NCBI RefSeq assembly: GCF_001708505.1
Contig: NZ_CP015992.1
Coordinates: forward strand, 930,001-994,000
Direction: 5' to 3'
From: Pseudomonas sp. TCU-HL1
GTDB lineage: Bacteria; Pseudomonadota; Gammaproteobacteria; Pseudomonadales; Pseudomonadaceae
DNA length: 64,000 nt
The notes beneath the pieces were generated by a model. That model had not been told where the DNA came from and ran no database searches. It worked only from the letters and a program-made list of their open reading frames with translations. How positions within the stretch are numbered: position 1 is the stretch's first letter; every line of letters begins with the position of its first letter. Of the stretch, positions 8,318 through 17,806 are shown piece after piece. The translations under genes were made by a program, and so were the position numbers.

Positions 8318-9607
8318 TCAGGCCTGCTTCAGGCCGGCGAAAGCGCACTCGGCTGCTTCCAGGGTGAGCGCCAGCTCCGCGTCGCCGTGGGCGATGGAGG
8401 TGAAGCCTGCTTCGTAGGCGCTCGGCGCCAGGTACACGCCACCTTCCAGCATCAGGTGGAAGAAGCGCTTGAAGCGATCGGCGTCGCTGGCCATGACGTC
8501 CTGGAAGGTGACGATGTCATCCGCGCCGCTGAAGTACAGGCCGAACATGCCGCCTGCCTGGGTTGTGACGAACGGGATGCCTGCGGCATCGGCGCGCTGT
8601 TGCAGGCCGTCGAGCATGCGGGTGGTGTAGTCGGTCAGCTCGGCGTGAAAGCCCGGGCGGCTGATCAGCTTCAGGGTGGTCAGGCCGGCAGCCATGGCCA
8701 GCGGGTTACCGGACAGGGTGCCGGCCTGGTAGACCGGACCTAGAGGGGCGATGCACGACATGATTTCGCGCTTGCCGCCGAAGCAGCCTACCGGCATGCC
8801 GCCGCCGATGATCTTGCCGAAGGTGGAGAGGTCTGGGGTGATGCCGTAACGGGCCTGGGCGCCGCCGAGGGCCACGCGGAAGCCGGTCATCACCTCGTCG
8901 AAGATCAGCACGACGCCGTGCTTGTCGCAGAGGCTGCGCAGGCCTTCCAGGAAGCCCGGTGCCGGCGGTACGCAGTTCATGTTGCCGGCCACCGGCTCAA
9001 CGATGATGCAGGCTACTTCGTTGCCCACTTCGGCCAGGGTCTTCTCCACGGCGTCGATGTCGTTGAACGGCAGGGTCAAGGTGTGCTGGGCGAAGGCCGC
9101 CGGTACGCCCGGGGAGCTGGGCACGCCCAGGGTCAAGGCGCCGGAGCCGGCTTTCACCAGCAGGGAGTCGGAGTGGCCGTGGTAGCAGCCTTCGAACTTG
9201 ATGATGCTGTCGCGGCCGGTGTAACCGCGGGCCAGCCGGATGGCGCTCATGGTGGCTTCGGTGCCGGAGCTCACCATGCGCACCATCTCCATGGACGGCA
9301 CCAGGGAGCAGACCAGGTCGGCCATTTCCACTTCCAGCGCGGTGGGGGCGCCGTAGGACAAACCGTGCTCCAGTTGCTTGCGCACGGCGTCCAGCACGTC
9401 CGGGTGGCTGTGGCCGAGAATCATCGGTCCCCAGGAGCCCACGTAGTCCACGTAGCGCTTGTCATCCTCGTCCGTCACGTAGGCACCGGCTGCGTGTTTG
9501 AAGAACAGCGGGGTGCCGCCGACGCTCTTGAAGGCGCGGACCGGCGAGTTGACGCCACCGGGAATATGTTTCTGGGCGTTGGCGAAGAGGGTTTCGGAAC
9601 GGGACAT
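8318..9607 (-). CDS. hemL: Glutamate-1-semialdehyde 2,1-aminomutase
   Basis: 429-residue PLP-dependent enzyme making 5-aminolevulinate from glutamate-1-semialdehyde, the C5 route to heme. The family start MSRSETLFANAQKHIPGGVNSPVRAF is intact. The PLP lysine is in STFGKIIGGGMPVG (about 265) and VSSGTEATMSAIRLAR binds the cofactor phosphate. Start ATG 9607 is set by this N-terminus; the open frame upstream is thiE read in another frame. It follows thiE by 29 bp on the same strand, so heme and thiamin genes are probably co-transcribed. Confidence 0.97.
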   Translation of the reverse strand: MSRSETLFANAQKHIPGGVNSPVRAFKSVGGTPLFFKHAAGAYVTDEDDKRYVDYVGSWGPMILGHSHPDVLDAVRKQLEHGLSYGAPTALEVEMADLVCSLVPSMEMVRMVSSGTEATMSAIRLARGYTGRDSIIKFEGCYHGHSDSLLVKAGSGALTLGVPSSPGVPAAFAQHTLTLPFNDIDAVEKTLAEVGNEVACIIVEPVAGNMNCVPPAPGFLEGLRSLCDKHGVVLIFDEVMTGFRVALGGAQARYGITPDLSTFGKIIGGGMPVGCFGGKREIMSCIAPLGPVYQAGTLSGNPLAMAAGLTTLKLISRPGFHAELTDYTTRMLDGLQQRADAAGIPFVTTQAGGMFGLYFSGADDIVTFQDVMASDADRFKRFFHLMLEGGVYLAPSAYEAGFTSIAHGDAELALTLEAAECAFAGLKQA

Positions 9608-9636
9608 GGCAGGTCTCTCTTTCAAGCGAATTCGGG

Positions 9637-10266
9637 TCAGGCGGCGTCGAACAGGGCGCTGAAGGCACGGGCGCGGCGTTCCACCTCGGAGGCGGAGTCG
9701 GCGCCGAACAGCGCGTGGATCACAGCCACCATGCTGGCGCCGCGAGCGATCAGCTCGGGGGCGTTGTCCAGGGTCACGCCGCCGATGGCGACGATCGGCA
9801 GTTGGAAACGCTGCCTGGCCTGGTCCAGCAGGTCCGGGGTGGCGGCAGGCGCGCCCGGCTTGGTCTGGGAATTGTAGAAGCGGCCGAAGGCAATGTAGCT
9901 GGCACCTTCCTTGATCGCCGCAGCCGCCAGGTCGAGGCTGGCGTGGCAGGTGCCGCCGATGATCGCCTGACGGCCCAGCAAGGCGCGGGCCGCGGCCAGG
10001 GAACCGTCGCCCTGGCCCAGGTGCAGGCCGACGCCCAGGCGTGCGGCCAGTTCGGCGTCGTCGTTGATGATCAGCTGGGCGCCGTAGCGGGTGCACAACT
10101 CGCCCAGGGCCTCCGCCTCGCGCAGGCGGCGGGCTTCGTCACTGGACTTGTCGCGGTACTGCAGCAATTTGGCACCGCCCTTCAGGGCTGCCTCGACGTA
10201 GGGCAGTAGCTTGCCATCGGCCAGCAATTGGCTGTCGGTAATGGCGTAGAGGCCGCGCAGTTTCAT
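9637..10266 (-). CDS. thiE: Thiamine-phosphate synthase
   Basis: 209-residue TIM-barrel enzyme joining HMP-PP and thiazole phosphate to thiamine phosphate. Motifs seen: LQYRDKS (near 34), INDDAELAARLGVGLHLGQGD (near 67-87), IIGGTCHA and the C-terminal GGVTLDNAPELIARGASMVAVI phosphate-binding segment. Length is standard. Its ATG overlaps the thiD stop by four bases (ATGA), so the two thiamin enzymes are translationally coupled. No TPP riboswitch is visible ahead of this pair. Confidence 0.96.
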   Translation of the reverse strand: MKLRGLYAITDSQLLADGKLLPYVEAALKGGAKLLQYRDKSSDEARRLREAEALGELCTRYGAQLIINDDAELAARLGVGLHLGQGDGSLAAARALLGRQAIIGGTCHASLDLAAAAIKEGASYIAFGRFYNSQTKPGAPAATPDLLDQARQRFQLPIVAIGGVTLDNAPELIARGASMVAVIHALFGADSASEVERRARAFSALFDAA

Positions 10267-11060
10267 TGGCAGAAGTCCAGCGGCAGGCGGCGCGGCACGT
10301 ACTGGCCGTGGCCGGGTTGTTCGGCATCACGCAGAGTGCGCCAGGTGTAATCAAGGGCGCTGCGAACCGCGCTGGACAGTTCCTCGCCCAGGGCCAGGCG
10401 GCCGGCCAGCGCGCTGGCCAGGGTGCAGCCCGAACCGTGATAGCTGCCGGGGAGGCGCTGGCAGGTGAAGGTGAAACGCCCGCCGTCCCGGGTGTAGAGA
10501 CGGTTGTGGACTTCGGTTTCGTCGCCGTGGCCGCCGGTGATCAGCAGGTTACGGCAGAACGGCAGGAGCTTTTCCGCGCACTCGTCCGGGGTGCCTTTGG
10601 GCAGTTCGGCGAGAATGCGGGCTTCCGGCAGGTTCGGGGTGGCGATGGTCGCCACCGGCAGCAGGCGCTCGCGGATGGCATAGCCCACTTCATCCTTGCC
10701 CAGGGCGCCACCGCCGCCGGCACGCAGTACCGGGTCGCAGACCAGCGGCACGCCGGGCAGCGACTGCATGACTTCCAGTACCGTTTCGACCATCTGTACC
10801 GAGCCGAGCATGCCCAGCTTGACGGCGGCCACTGGCAGGTCGGCGATCACGGCGTGAGCCTGGGCCAGTACCCATTCCCGGTCGAGGACGCGGAAGTCGG
10901 AAACGTTGACGGTATCCTGCACGGTCAGGGCGGTCACGGCCGGGGCAGCGTGGCAGCCTTGTGCTATCAGGGCTTCGATGTCCGCCTGGAGGCCGGCGCC
11001 ACCACTGGGGTCGTGGCCGGAAAGGCAGAGGACTACGGGGCGAGAGTTGGTCGTTTTCAT
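10263..11060 (-). CDS. thiD: Hydroxymethylpyrimidine / phosphomethylpyrimidine kinase
   Basis: 265-residue ribokinase-fold kinase that phosphorylates HMP twice for thiamin synthesis. The N-terminal LCLSGHDPSGGAGLQADIEA motif, the central VCDPVLRAGGGGALG and the C-terminal GSYHGSGCTLASALAG (anion hole and catalytic Asp region; family GxGCTxSAA) are clear. In the family the catalytic residue of GTGD is often Asp or, in ThiD, Cys; here the motif is GSGCT. ATG 11060 (MKTTNSRP) is the likely start, the upstream GTG at 11078 being less likely. Confidence 0.95.
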   Translation of the reverse strand: MKTTNSRPVVLCLSGHDPSGGAGLQADIEALIAQGCHAAPAVTALTVQDTVNVSDFRVLDREWVLAQAHAVIADLPVAAVKLGMLGSVQMVETVLEVMQSLPGVPLVCDPVLRAGGGGALGKDEVGYAIRERLLPVATIATPNLPEARILAELPKGTPDECAEKLLPFCRNLLITGGHGDETEVHNRLYTRDGGRFTFTCQRLPGSYHGSGCTLASALAGRLALGEELSSAVRSALDYTWRTLRDAEQPGHGQYVPRRLPLDFCQ

Positions 11061-11196
11061 GGTCGGCGAGCTTACCACTAAACACCTTGCTGATCCGCAC
11101 CGGCGGCGCTACGCCTCAGGGGTATCTGGCGGTGTTTTGTCTTTTGCACTGTAAGCACCGGAATAGAGCTGTTCGTGCGTGATGGCAATGTGCAGC

Positions 11197-11224
11197 TTTC
11201 AGGCGCTCTGCGCTGTGCTAGAGT
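11197..11224 (+). promoter_or_regulatory. Possible ladS promoter
   Basis: TTTCAG, a 16-bp spacer and TAGAGT preceded by TGC (extended -10). It lies about 90 bp before the ladS start and is divergent from thiD. Assigned by eye only. Confidence 0.35.
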
Positions 11225-11314
11225 GGTCGCATTTCGAACAACCTGGCCCGGGGTGGCGCGTCAGATAGGGAGGTGGGGCTCCAGGACGCGGTCAATAGGC
11301 CATTGCGGGGCTGC

Positions 11315-13714
11315 ATGCGTACCCTCTTTCTCCTGTTCCTTTGCCTGTTCTCAAGCCTGGCCACTGCCGTGGAGTTTGATGAACGCCTGCGCAGCCTCCC
11401 GCTCGGCCAGCACATGGACGTCTTCGAAGATGTCCGTGGTGACGCCGAAATCGACGACATCACCTCCCCCGCACTCGACAGCAGTTTCCGCCGCCACGAG
11501 AAGCCCGTGCTCAATGCCGGCTATTCGCGCTCGGTATTCTGGCTGCGCGTCGATCTGGATTACCGCCCGCGCGCCAAGGGTGGCTTGCAGGATTGGTTGC
11601 TGGAGCTGGCCTATCCACCCCTGGACCGGCTGGACCTCTATGTGCCTGACGGTCAGGGCGCCTACCGGCTGGCTCAGCGCACCGGTGATGCACTGCCGTT
11701 CTCCAGTCGCGACATCAAGCGGAGCAACTATGTCTTCAGCCTCAGCCTGCAACCCAACCAGCCGCAGCGCATCTACCTGCGGATGCAGAGCGAAGGTTCC
11801 ATCCAGGCGCCACTGACGCTCTGGTCGCCCCGGGCTTTTCTCGAGGAACAGCCGGAACGCATCTACGTGCTGGGCATCATTTACGGCGTACTGCTGGTGA
11901 TGCTGTTCTACAACCTGTTCATCTACCTCAGCGTCCGCGACACCAGCTACCTCTACTACATCCTCTACATCGCCTCGTTCGGGCTCTACCAGATCTCGGT
12001 CAACGGTGCCGGGATCCAGTATTTCTGGCCTGACAGCCCCTGGTGGGCGAACGCGGCGACCCCCTTCCTGATCGGCTCTGCGGCCCTGTTCGGTTGTCAG
12101 TTCTCCCGCAGCTTCCTGCATACCGCCGACCACAGTCCCTGGATGGACCGCGCCCTCCTGGGCCTGATGTTCCTGGGCGGGCTGGCGATGGTGCTGGCGC
12201 TCACCGCCAGTTACGGCCTGGCCCTGCGCCTGGCCACCTCCCTGGCGTTGATCTTCACCGTGGTGGTCTTCGCCGCTGGCGTGCTGGCCTGGCTTCGCGG
12301 TCTGCGCGTGGCGCGTTACTTCATCATTGCCTGGAGCGCATTCCTCCTCGGGGGCGCCATCAATACCCTGATGGTGCTGGGTTACCTGCCGAACATTTTC
12401 TTCACCATGTACGCGAGCCAGTTTGGCTCAGCGCTGGAGGTGGGGCTGTTGTCCCTGGCCCTGGCCGACCGCATCAATGCCATGAAAGAGGAACGCACGC
12501 GCATCCTTCAGGACGCGGGCAACAAGATGGAGGCGCTCAACCAGGAGCTGGCCAACAGCAACCGCCTGAAGGATGAATTCCTCGCCACCGTCACCCACGA
12601 GCTGCGTACCCCGATGAACGGTGTCATCGGCTCCCTGGAACTGATGCAGACCCTGCCACTGGATGACGAACTGCAGCAGTACCAGCGTACTGCGTCAGGT
12701 TCGGCGCGGGACATGATGCGGCTGGTCAACGACATCCTCGCCATGACGGAACTCCAGGCCGGCAAGCTCTACCCGCGACGCGAGCCGTTCAGCCTGCGCG
12801 GCCTGATGGACAGCTTGCGGGTGCAGTACCAGCCCCGCGCCGAAGAGAAGGGGCTCACCTTCAAGCTGGAACTGGGCCACAAATTGCCGGACACCTTGGA
12901 GGGCGATGCCGGCAAGCTGGCCCAGGCGCTGGGTTATCTGCTGGACAACGCCGTGAAGTTCACCAGCCGGGGCAGCGTCATGTTCACGGTCAGTGGCCAG
13001 GAACCGGTCAATGGCAGCCTGGACTTGCGCATCGAAGTGGCGGATACCGGCATCGGTTTCACCGCGCCGCCGGATGGTCCGATCTATCGGCGCTTCTATC
13101 AGCTCGACGGTTCCATGACTCGCGAATACGGCGGCCTCGGTATTGGTCTTGCCCTCAGCCAGCAGTTGGTGGCTTTGCTTGGCGGGAGCCTGTCGCATCA
13201 ATCCCAGCCCGGTCGCGGCAGCTCCTTCACCCTGGCGCTCCCATTGTCGCTCCCGGACCAGGCGGTCCAGTCCGTACCCGTACGCCGCCCTGGCGGTGAG
13301 GCCTTGCGGCGTCCGGAGCAATGCACTGTTCTGGTGGTGGAAGACAACGCCATCAACCAGTTAGTGACGCGCGGCATGTTGCTCAAGCTCGGGTACCGCG
13401 TGCGTACCGCGGATAACGGCGCCGAAGCCCTCGAGCAGATTCGTCGCGAGCCCATGGACGCCGTGTTGCTGGACTGCCAGATGCCGGTCATGGACGGCTT
13501 CGCCACCTGTCGCGCCCTGCGTGCGATGCCCGGTTGCGCCGACCTGCCGGTGCTGGCCATCACGGCGCACAGCCACAGTGGCGACCGCGAACGCTGCCTG
13601 GCCGCTGGCATGAGTGACTACATGGCCAAGCCGGTGAAGTTCGAAGAGCTGCGCACCATGCTGCATGACTGGTTGCTGTGCAAACCGGTGGAGAGCGTGC
13701 AGTCGCTGGGCTGA
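11315..13714 (+). CDS. ladS: Hybrid sensor histidine kinase LadS
   Basis: 799-residue inner-membrane hybrid kinase, near the P. aeruginosa LadS length. A signal peptide (residues 1-19) leads to a periplasmic 7TMR-DISMED2 domain (about 25-170), seven hydrophobic helices (about 185-385), HisKA with the phospho-His in ATVTHELRTPMNG (about 428), HATPase_c with LLDNAVKFT (N box) and a receiver domain with Asp in VLLDCQMPVMDG (about 720). In P. aeruginosa LadS feeds the GacS/GacA-Rsm pathway, promoting biofilm and repressing acute virulence, and responds to calcium. ATG 11315 is chosen because it begins the signal peptide after GCGGGG. It sits downstream of divergent thiD and before tetR. Confidence 0.93.
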   Translation: MRTLFLLFLCLFSSLATAVEFDERLRSLPLGQHMDVFEDVRGDAEIDDITSPALDSSFRRHEKPVLNAGYSRSVFWLRVDLDYRPRAKGGLQDWLLELAYPPLDRLDLYVPDGQGAYRLAQRTGDALPFSSRDIKRSNYVFSLSLQPNQPQRIYLRMQSEGSIQAPLTLWSPRAFLEEQPERIYVLGIIYGVLLVMLFYNLFIYLSVRDTSYLYYILYIASFGLYQISVNGAGIQYFWPDSPWWANAATPFLIGSAALFGCQFSRSFLHTADHSPWMDRALLGLMFLGGLAMVLALTASYGLALRLATSLALIFTVVVFAAGVLAWLRGLRVARYFIIAWSAFLLGGAINTLMVLGYLPNIFFTMYASQFGSALEVGLLSLALADRINAMKEERTRILQDAGNKMEALNQELANSNRLKDEFLATVTHELRTPMNGVIGSLELMQTLPLDDELQQYQRTASGSARDMMRLVNDILAMTELQAGKLYPRREPFSLRGLMDSLRVQYQPRAEEKGLTFKLELGHKLPDTLEGDAGKLAQALGYLLDNAVKFTSRGSVMFTVSGQEPVNGSLDLRIEVADTGIGFTAPPDGPIYRRFYQLDGSMTREYGGLGIGLALSQQLVALLGGSLSHQSQPGRGSSFTLALPLSLPDQAVQSVPVRRPGGEALRRPEQCTVLVVEDNAINQLVTRGMLLKLGYRVRTADNGAEALEQIRREPMDAVLLDCQMPVMDGFATCRALRAMPGCADLPVLAITAHSHSGDRERCLAAGMSDYMAKPVKFEELRTMLHDWLLCKPVESVQSLG

Positions 13715-13782
13715 TCCGCCTGTTCCCATCTGCGTGGCATGTATGCCACCAAGCGCGGCATTTTCATCACTTCCTGCAAGGT

Positions 13783-13822
13783 CTGAATGCTGGTTCACTG
13801 AAAGAAGTGAATCAGGATTCAG
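13783..13822. promoter_or_regulatory. Probable TetR operator (inverted repeat)
   Basis: CTGAATGCTGGTTCACT (13783-13799) and AGTGAATCAGGATTCAG (13806-13822) are inverted repeats matching at 15 of 17 positions around a 6-base spacer. The right arm ends three bases before the TetR start codon. The position suggests autorepression of the tetR/aidB-like pair. A separate perfect palindrome GTGGCAT-GT-ATGCCAC lies at 13734-13749. Confidence 0.6.
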
Positions 13823-13825
13823 ATC

Positions 13826-14497
13826 ATGGCCTATCGCACCACAGCAGCTCGAATCGACCGTGACCAGGCATTGCGCAGCCGCATCCTGGCCTGCGCGCAT
13901 GCGCGGGTAGTCGAGGGTGGGTTCGCCGCGCTGACCATGCAGACGCTGGCAGAAGATGCCGGCATCGCCACCGGCAGCCTGTACCGCCACTTCGGCAACA
14001 AGGGTGAGCTGGCTGCCGAAGTCTTCGCCCGGGCCAGCCAGTCCGAAGTAGACAGCCTGGCCGAGGTGCTGCGCGGCGAAGGGGGCGCGGCCGAGCGCCT
14101 GATTCGCGGCTTGCGCCAGTTCGCCGCGCGCGCCTGGCACAGCCGGCGCCTGGCCTTCGCGCTGATCGCCGAGCCCGTGGACCCTGAAGTGGACGAGCAG
14201 CGCCTGCTCTACCGCGAGGCCTACGCCGAGCTGTTCTGCCACCTGCTGGAGGACGGCCGTGCCCGTGGCGAATTCCAGGTGCCCTCCGTTCCTCTTACCG
14301 CAGCCTGCCTGGTCGGCGCCATCGCCGAATCCCTGGTAGGGCCGCTGTCGCCCCCGGCACGTGCCATGCGCGAAGCCGGCCATGCGCCGGACGACCTTGA
14401 AGCCGTCTGCGCCAATCTCGTCACTTTCTGCCTGCGCGCCCTGGGCGCCAGCCACACTGCCCTGGAGGCCTGCGATGAGTCTGCACGAGTTCGCTGA
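13826..14497 (+). CDS. TetR-family transcriptional regulator
   Basis: 223-residue repressor. The N-terminal helix-turn-helix spans about residues 14-60 (FAALTMQTLAEDAGIATGSLYRHFGNKGELAAEVF, classic TetR). The C-terminal ligand domain is helical and divergent. It overlaps the following AidB-like gene by 23 bp, so the two are one transcription unit, and a strong inverted repeat lies right before its start. The likely job is to repress itself and the acyl-CoA-dehydrogenase-like gene in response to an acyl or alkyl ligand; this is inferred from context only. Confidence 0.9.
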   Translation: MAYRTTAARIDRDQALRSRILACAHARVVEGGFAALTMQTLAEDAGIATGSLYRHFGNKGELAAEVFARASQSEVDSLAEVLRGEGGAAERLIRGLRQFAARAWHSRRLAFALIAEPVDPEVDEQRLLYREAYAELFCHLLEDGRARGEFQVPSVPLTAACLVGAIAESLVGPLSPPARAMREAGHAPDDLEAVCANLVTFCLRALGASHTALEACDESARVR

Positions 14498-16124
14498 AAC
14501 CCATGAAGTCTTCAATCAGGTGCCGCCACTGGATGGCACCAACCTCTACCGCGTCGACCTGCCGCTGCAGGAGTGGGTACGCCGCTACCAGGGCAGCTGG
14601 GCCGAGCAGCGTCTGGAAACCTACGGCACCCTCGCGGGCGGGCCGCTGATGGCGGCGGGCTTCCTTGCCAATGAGAACAAGCCGGTGTTCAAGAGCCACG
14701 ACCGCTATGGGCACCGCATCGACCTGGTGGAGTTCCACCCGGCGTATCACGAGCTGATGCGTGCCGCCATCGAGCACGGCATCCCTTCCATGCCCTGGAC
14801 CGATCCTCGCGCGGGCGCCCAGGTTGCGCGTGCCGGCCTGAGCTACCTGCACAGCCAGGCTGAAGCCGGCACTGGCTGCCCGCTGACTATGACCTTCGCC
14901 AGCGTGCCCGCCTTGCGCCTGCAGGCGGACATCGCCGAAAAGTGGCTGCCGAAAATCCTGTCCACCGAATACGACCCACGCAACCTGCCCATGGAGCAGA
15001 AGGCCGGGGTCACCATCGGCATGGCCATGACCGAGAAGCAGGGCGGCACCGACGTTCGCGCCAACACCACCCGCGCCCATCCGGTGGGCATCCCCGGTCC
15101 GGGCCAGGCCTATGAACTTGTGGGCCACAAGTGGTTCTGCTCGGCGCCCATGTGCGATGCGTTCCTCACCCTCGCCTACACGGACAAGGGGCTGTCCTGC
15201 TTCCTCCTGCCGCGCCACCGCCCGGACGGCAGCCGCAACGAGTTCTACATCCAGCGCCTGAAGAACAAATTGGGCAACTGGTCGAATGCTTCCAGCGAAG
15301 TGGAGTATCGCGGTGCACTGGCCTGGATGGTTGGTGAGGAAGGCCGTGGCGTGCCAACCATCATTGAAATGGTTTCCCTGACGCGCTTCGACTGCATGAT
15401 CGGCTCCAGCGCCCTGATGCGCCAGGCCCTCACCCAGGCCGCTCACCACTGCGCCCATCGCAAGGTCGGGGGGCGTGTGCTGGCCGAGCAGCCGCTGATG
15501 CAGAACGTGCTGGCCGACCTCGCCCTGGAAAGTGAAGCTGCCCTGGCACTGACCATGCGCATGGGCCGAGCCCTGGACAATTCCCACGATGAACAGGAGG
15601 ACAAGTTCGCTCGCCTGGTTACCGCCGTGGGCAAGTACTGGATCTGCAAGCGTGCCCCCGCGATGATCAACGAGGCCGCAGAGTGCCTGGGGGGTGCTGG
15701 CTACGTTGAAGACACCATCCTGCCGCGCTTGTACCGTGAAGCACCGGTCAACTCGACCTGGGAAGGCTCGGGCAACGTGCAATGCCTGGATGTGCTGCGC
15801 GCCCTGTCCAAGGAGCCCGGCGTGCTTGACGCCCTGTTCACCGAACTGGGTGACGGCCACGGCGATGCCCGCCTCGCGTCCTTCATCGGCAACCTCAAGA
15901 AAGGCTTCGCCGACACGGGCGACATCCAGTTCCGTGCCCGCCAGCTCACCGAAGACGTGGCTGTGGCATTGCAGGCCAAGCTGCTGCTGGAAGCAGGTAA
16001 CGCCACCGTTTCCGACGCCTTCATCGGCAGTCGCCTGGAGGGCCATGGCCGGGTCTATGGCACCTTGCCCCGCGGCGTCGATGCCGAGGCGCTGGTGGCC
16101 CGTTCCATGCCGCATCTGGTTTAA
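14475..16124 (+). CDS. AidB-like acyl-CoA dehydrogenase
   Basis: 549-residue flavoprotein of the acyl-CoA dehydrogenase superfamily, longer than the ~380-residue catabolic enzymes and of the AidB type. Motifs: AMTEKQGGTDVRANTTRA near residues 179-195 (FAD/substrate loop), SRFDCMIGSSALMRQALTQA-like helix near 300 and the ECLGGAGYVEDTILPRLYREAPVNSTWEGSGNVQ signature near 400-435. E. coli AidB binds DNA and protects against alkylation; many relatives have unknown substrates. ATG 14475 is chosen from family N-terminus (FAETHEVFNQVPPL). It is co-transcribed with the TetR regulator. Confidence 0.88.
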   Translation: MSLHEFAETHEVFNQVPPLDGTNLYRVDLPLQEWVRRYQGSWAEQRLETYGTLAGGPLMAAGFLANENKPVFKSHDRYGHRIDLVEFHPAYHELMRAAIEHGIPSMPWTDPRAGAQVARAGLSYLHSQAEAGTGCPLTMTFASVPALRLQADIAEKWLPKILSTEYDPRNLPMEQKAGVTIGMAMTEKQGGTDVRANTTRAHPVGIPGPGQAYELVGHKWFCSAPMCDAFLTLAYTDKGLSCFLLPRHRPDGSRNEFYIQRLKNKLGNWSNASSEVEYRGALAWMVGEEGRGVPTIIEMVSLTRFDCMIGSSALMRQALTQAAHHCAHRKVGGRVLAEQPLMQNVLADLALESEAALALTMRMGRALDNSHDEQEDKFARLVTAVGKYWICKRAPAMINEAAECLGGAGYVEDTILPRLYREAPVNSTWEGSGNVQCLDVLRALSKEPGVLDALFTELGDGHGDARLASFIGNLKKGFADTGDIQFRARQLTEDVAVALQAKLLLEAGNATVSDAFIGSRLEGHGRVYGTLPRGVDAEALVARSMPHLV

Positions 16125-16254
16125 GCGGTCGGCTCGCGTCACCCACCCTCGCGGCGGGTGATGCGAGTGGTCGCGCATCCTGCCTATTCGTTCTATGCCT
16201 TTGCCTGTCCAAGCAGGCAAGATAGGTCCAGAGCGAACAGAAAGGATGCCGACC

Positions 16255-17727
16255 GTGAGCCTCGAACCGACTGATTTTGTGATTGCTGAAACCGCCGAGG
16301 AAGCCGTCGATCGACTTGCCGAGCTGCATCGGCAGGCCACGGGTGCCCTCAGTCAGGCGCTGAAGCGCTACATCAAGGAACGCATCGAGCCTGATGCAGC
16401 GCAGCGTGCGCTGTTCCGCTACCCGCTGCTGCGCATCACCTACCGCTGCCAGGGCGAAGTGCCCTCCACTACCCGCGCCTACGCCAAGATCCAGGTGCCG
16501 GGCAATTACAGCGTGACCGTCACCCACCCGGACGCCTTCCGCAAGTACTTGCTGGAGCAGCTGCGCCCCCTGATGCACGACTTCACCGTGCAGGTAGAAG
16601 TGGGCATCAGCCAGCAGAACATCCCTTACCCCTACGTGGTGGAGCAGGGTGACGAACTCGCCGGCTCCGGGGTGACCGCCGCTGAACTGGCGCGGGTGTT
16701 CCCCAGTACCGACCTTTCCGCGGCCACCGATGGTGTGGCCGATGGTCTTTACGATTGGGAGAACGCCGACCCGCTGCCGCTGGCATTGTTCGATGCCGCG
16801 CGCGTGGATTTCTCCCTGCGTCGCCTCGTGCATTACACCGGCAGCGACTGGCGCCACGTGCAGCCCTGGATACTGCTGACCAACTACCACCGTTACGTCG
16901 ACCAGTTCATCCGCCACGGCATTGACCAGTTGCGCGAAGACCCGCGTTTCGTGCGCATGGTGTTGCCGGGCAACGTGGTGGTGGAGCGCGGCATGGACGA
17001 GGGCGAGATGCAGGCCATAGTCGACGGCGTGGTCTGGCACCGCTACCAGATGCCGGCCTACCACCTGATTGCGGCCGACGGCCACGGCGTCACGTTGGTG
17101 AACATCGGCGTCGGGCCGTCCAACGCCAAGAACATCACCGATCACCTGGCGGTGCTGCGTCCGCATTGCTGGCTGATGATCGGCCACTGTGGTGGCCTGC
17201 GGCAGTCGCAGACCATCGGCGACTATGTACTGGCCCACGCCTACATGCGCCGCGACGGCATCCTCGACCGTGTGCTGCCGCCGAACATCCCGCTGCCGGC
17301 CCTGGCCGAAGTGCAGCAGGCGCTGCAGGAGGCCGCAGCACAAGTTACCGGCGAGCGCGGCGAAGACCTCAAACTCCGCCTGCGCACCGGTACCGTGCTC
17401 ACCTACGACGACCGAAACTGGGAACTGCGCTGGGCCCAGGAGCGACCGCTGATCAACCTGTCGCGGGCGGTGGCGGTGGATATGGAAAGCGGCACGGTCG
17501 CGGCGCAGGGTTACCGCTTGCGAGTGCCGTACGGCACCTTGCTGTGCGTATCCGACAAGCCGCTGCATAGCGAGATCAAACTGCCCGGCTCGGCCAGCGC
17601 CTTCTACCAGCGTGCGGTGAGTCAGCATCTGCGCATCGGCATCGCGGCCCTGGACTTGCTGCGTACGCAGCTCAATGCACTGCACTCGCGCAAGCTGCGC
17701 AGCTTCGACGAACCGCCGTTCCGCTGA
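16255..17727 (+). CDS. amn: AMP nucleosidase
   Basis: 490-residue enzyme splitting AMP to adenine and ribose 5-phosphate. An N-terminal AMN-specific domain (about 1-180) precedes a phosphorylase-fold catalytic domain: INIGVGPSNAKNITDHLAVLRPHCWLMIGHCGGLRQSQ and AVAVDMESGTVAAQGYRLRVPYGTLLCVSDKPLH. Length fits E. coli Amn (484). GTG 16255 is preferred because AAAGGA sits eight bases upstream; the ATG at 16246 would abut that ribosome binding site. It is tandem to the AidB-like gene with a 130-bp gap and probably has its own promoter. Confidence 0.93.
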   Translation: MSLEPTDFVIAETAEEAVDRLAELHRQATGALSQALKRYIKERIEPDAAQRALFRYPLLRITYRCQGEVPSTTRAYAKIQVPGNYSVTVTHPDAFRKYLLEQLRPLMHDFTVQVEVGISQQNIPYPYVVEQGDELAGSGVTAAELARVFPSTDLSAATDGVADGLYDWENADPLPLALFDAARVDFSLRRLVHYTGSDWRHVQPWILLTNYHRYVDQFIRHGIDQLREDPRFVRMVLPGNVVVERGMDEGEMQAIVDGVVWHRYQMPAYHLIAADGHGVTLVNIGVGPSNAKNITDHLAVLRPHCWLMIGHCGGLRQSQTIGDYVLAHAYMRRDGILDRVLPPNIPLPALAEVQQALQEAAAQVTGERGEDLKLRLRTGTVLTYDDRNWELRWAQERPLINLSRAVAVDMESGTVAAQGYRLRVPYGTLLCVSDKPLHSEIKLPGSASAFYQRAVSQHLRIGIAALDLLRTQLNALHSRKLRSFDEPPFR

Positions 17728-17806
17728 CACCAGGCAAGAAAGAGGGCTGCATCTCGTGGCCCATTTTCATTTGAACTTGGGAAACCACGTTCTTGGGGCG
17801 TTGTTT

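Noticed and set aside
9608..10096. N-terminal extension of hemL by 163 codons
   Set aside because: This is thiE read in the wrong frame; the HemL N-terminus at 9607 is canonical.
10263..11300. TPP riboswitch ahead of thiD/thiE
   Set aside because: No THI-box-like CUGAGA...ACCUGAUC pattern found upstream of thiD.
14421..16340. 639-residue minus-strand open frame
   Set aside because: Lies opposite the AidB-like gene, whose family motifs are clear on the plus strand.
16021..17730. 569-residue minus-strand open frame
   Set aside because: Antisense of amn; no recognisable motif.
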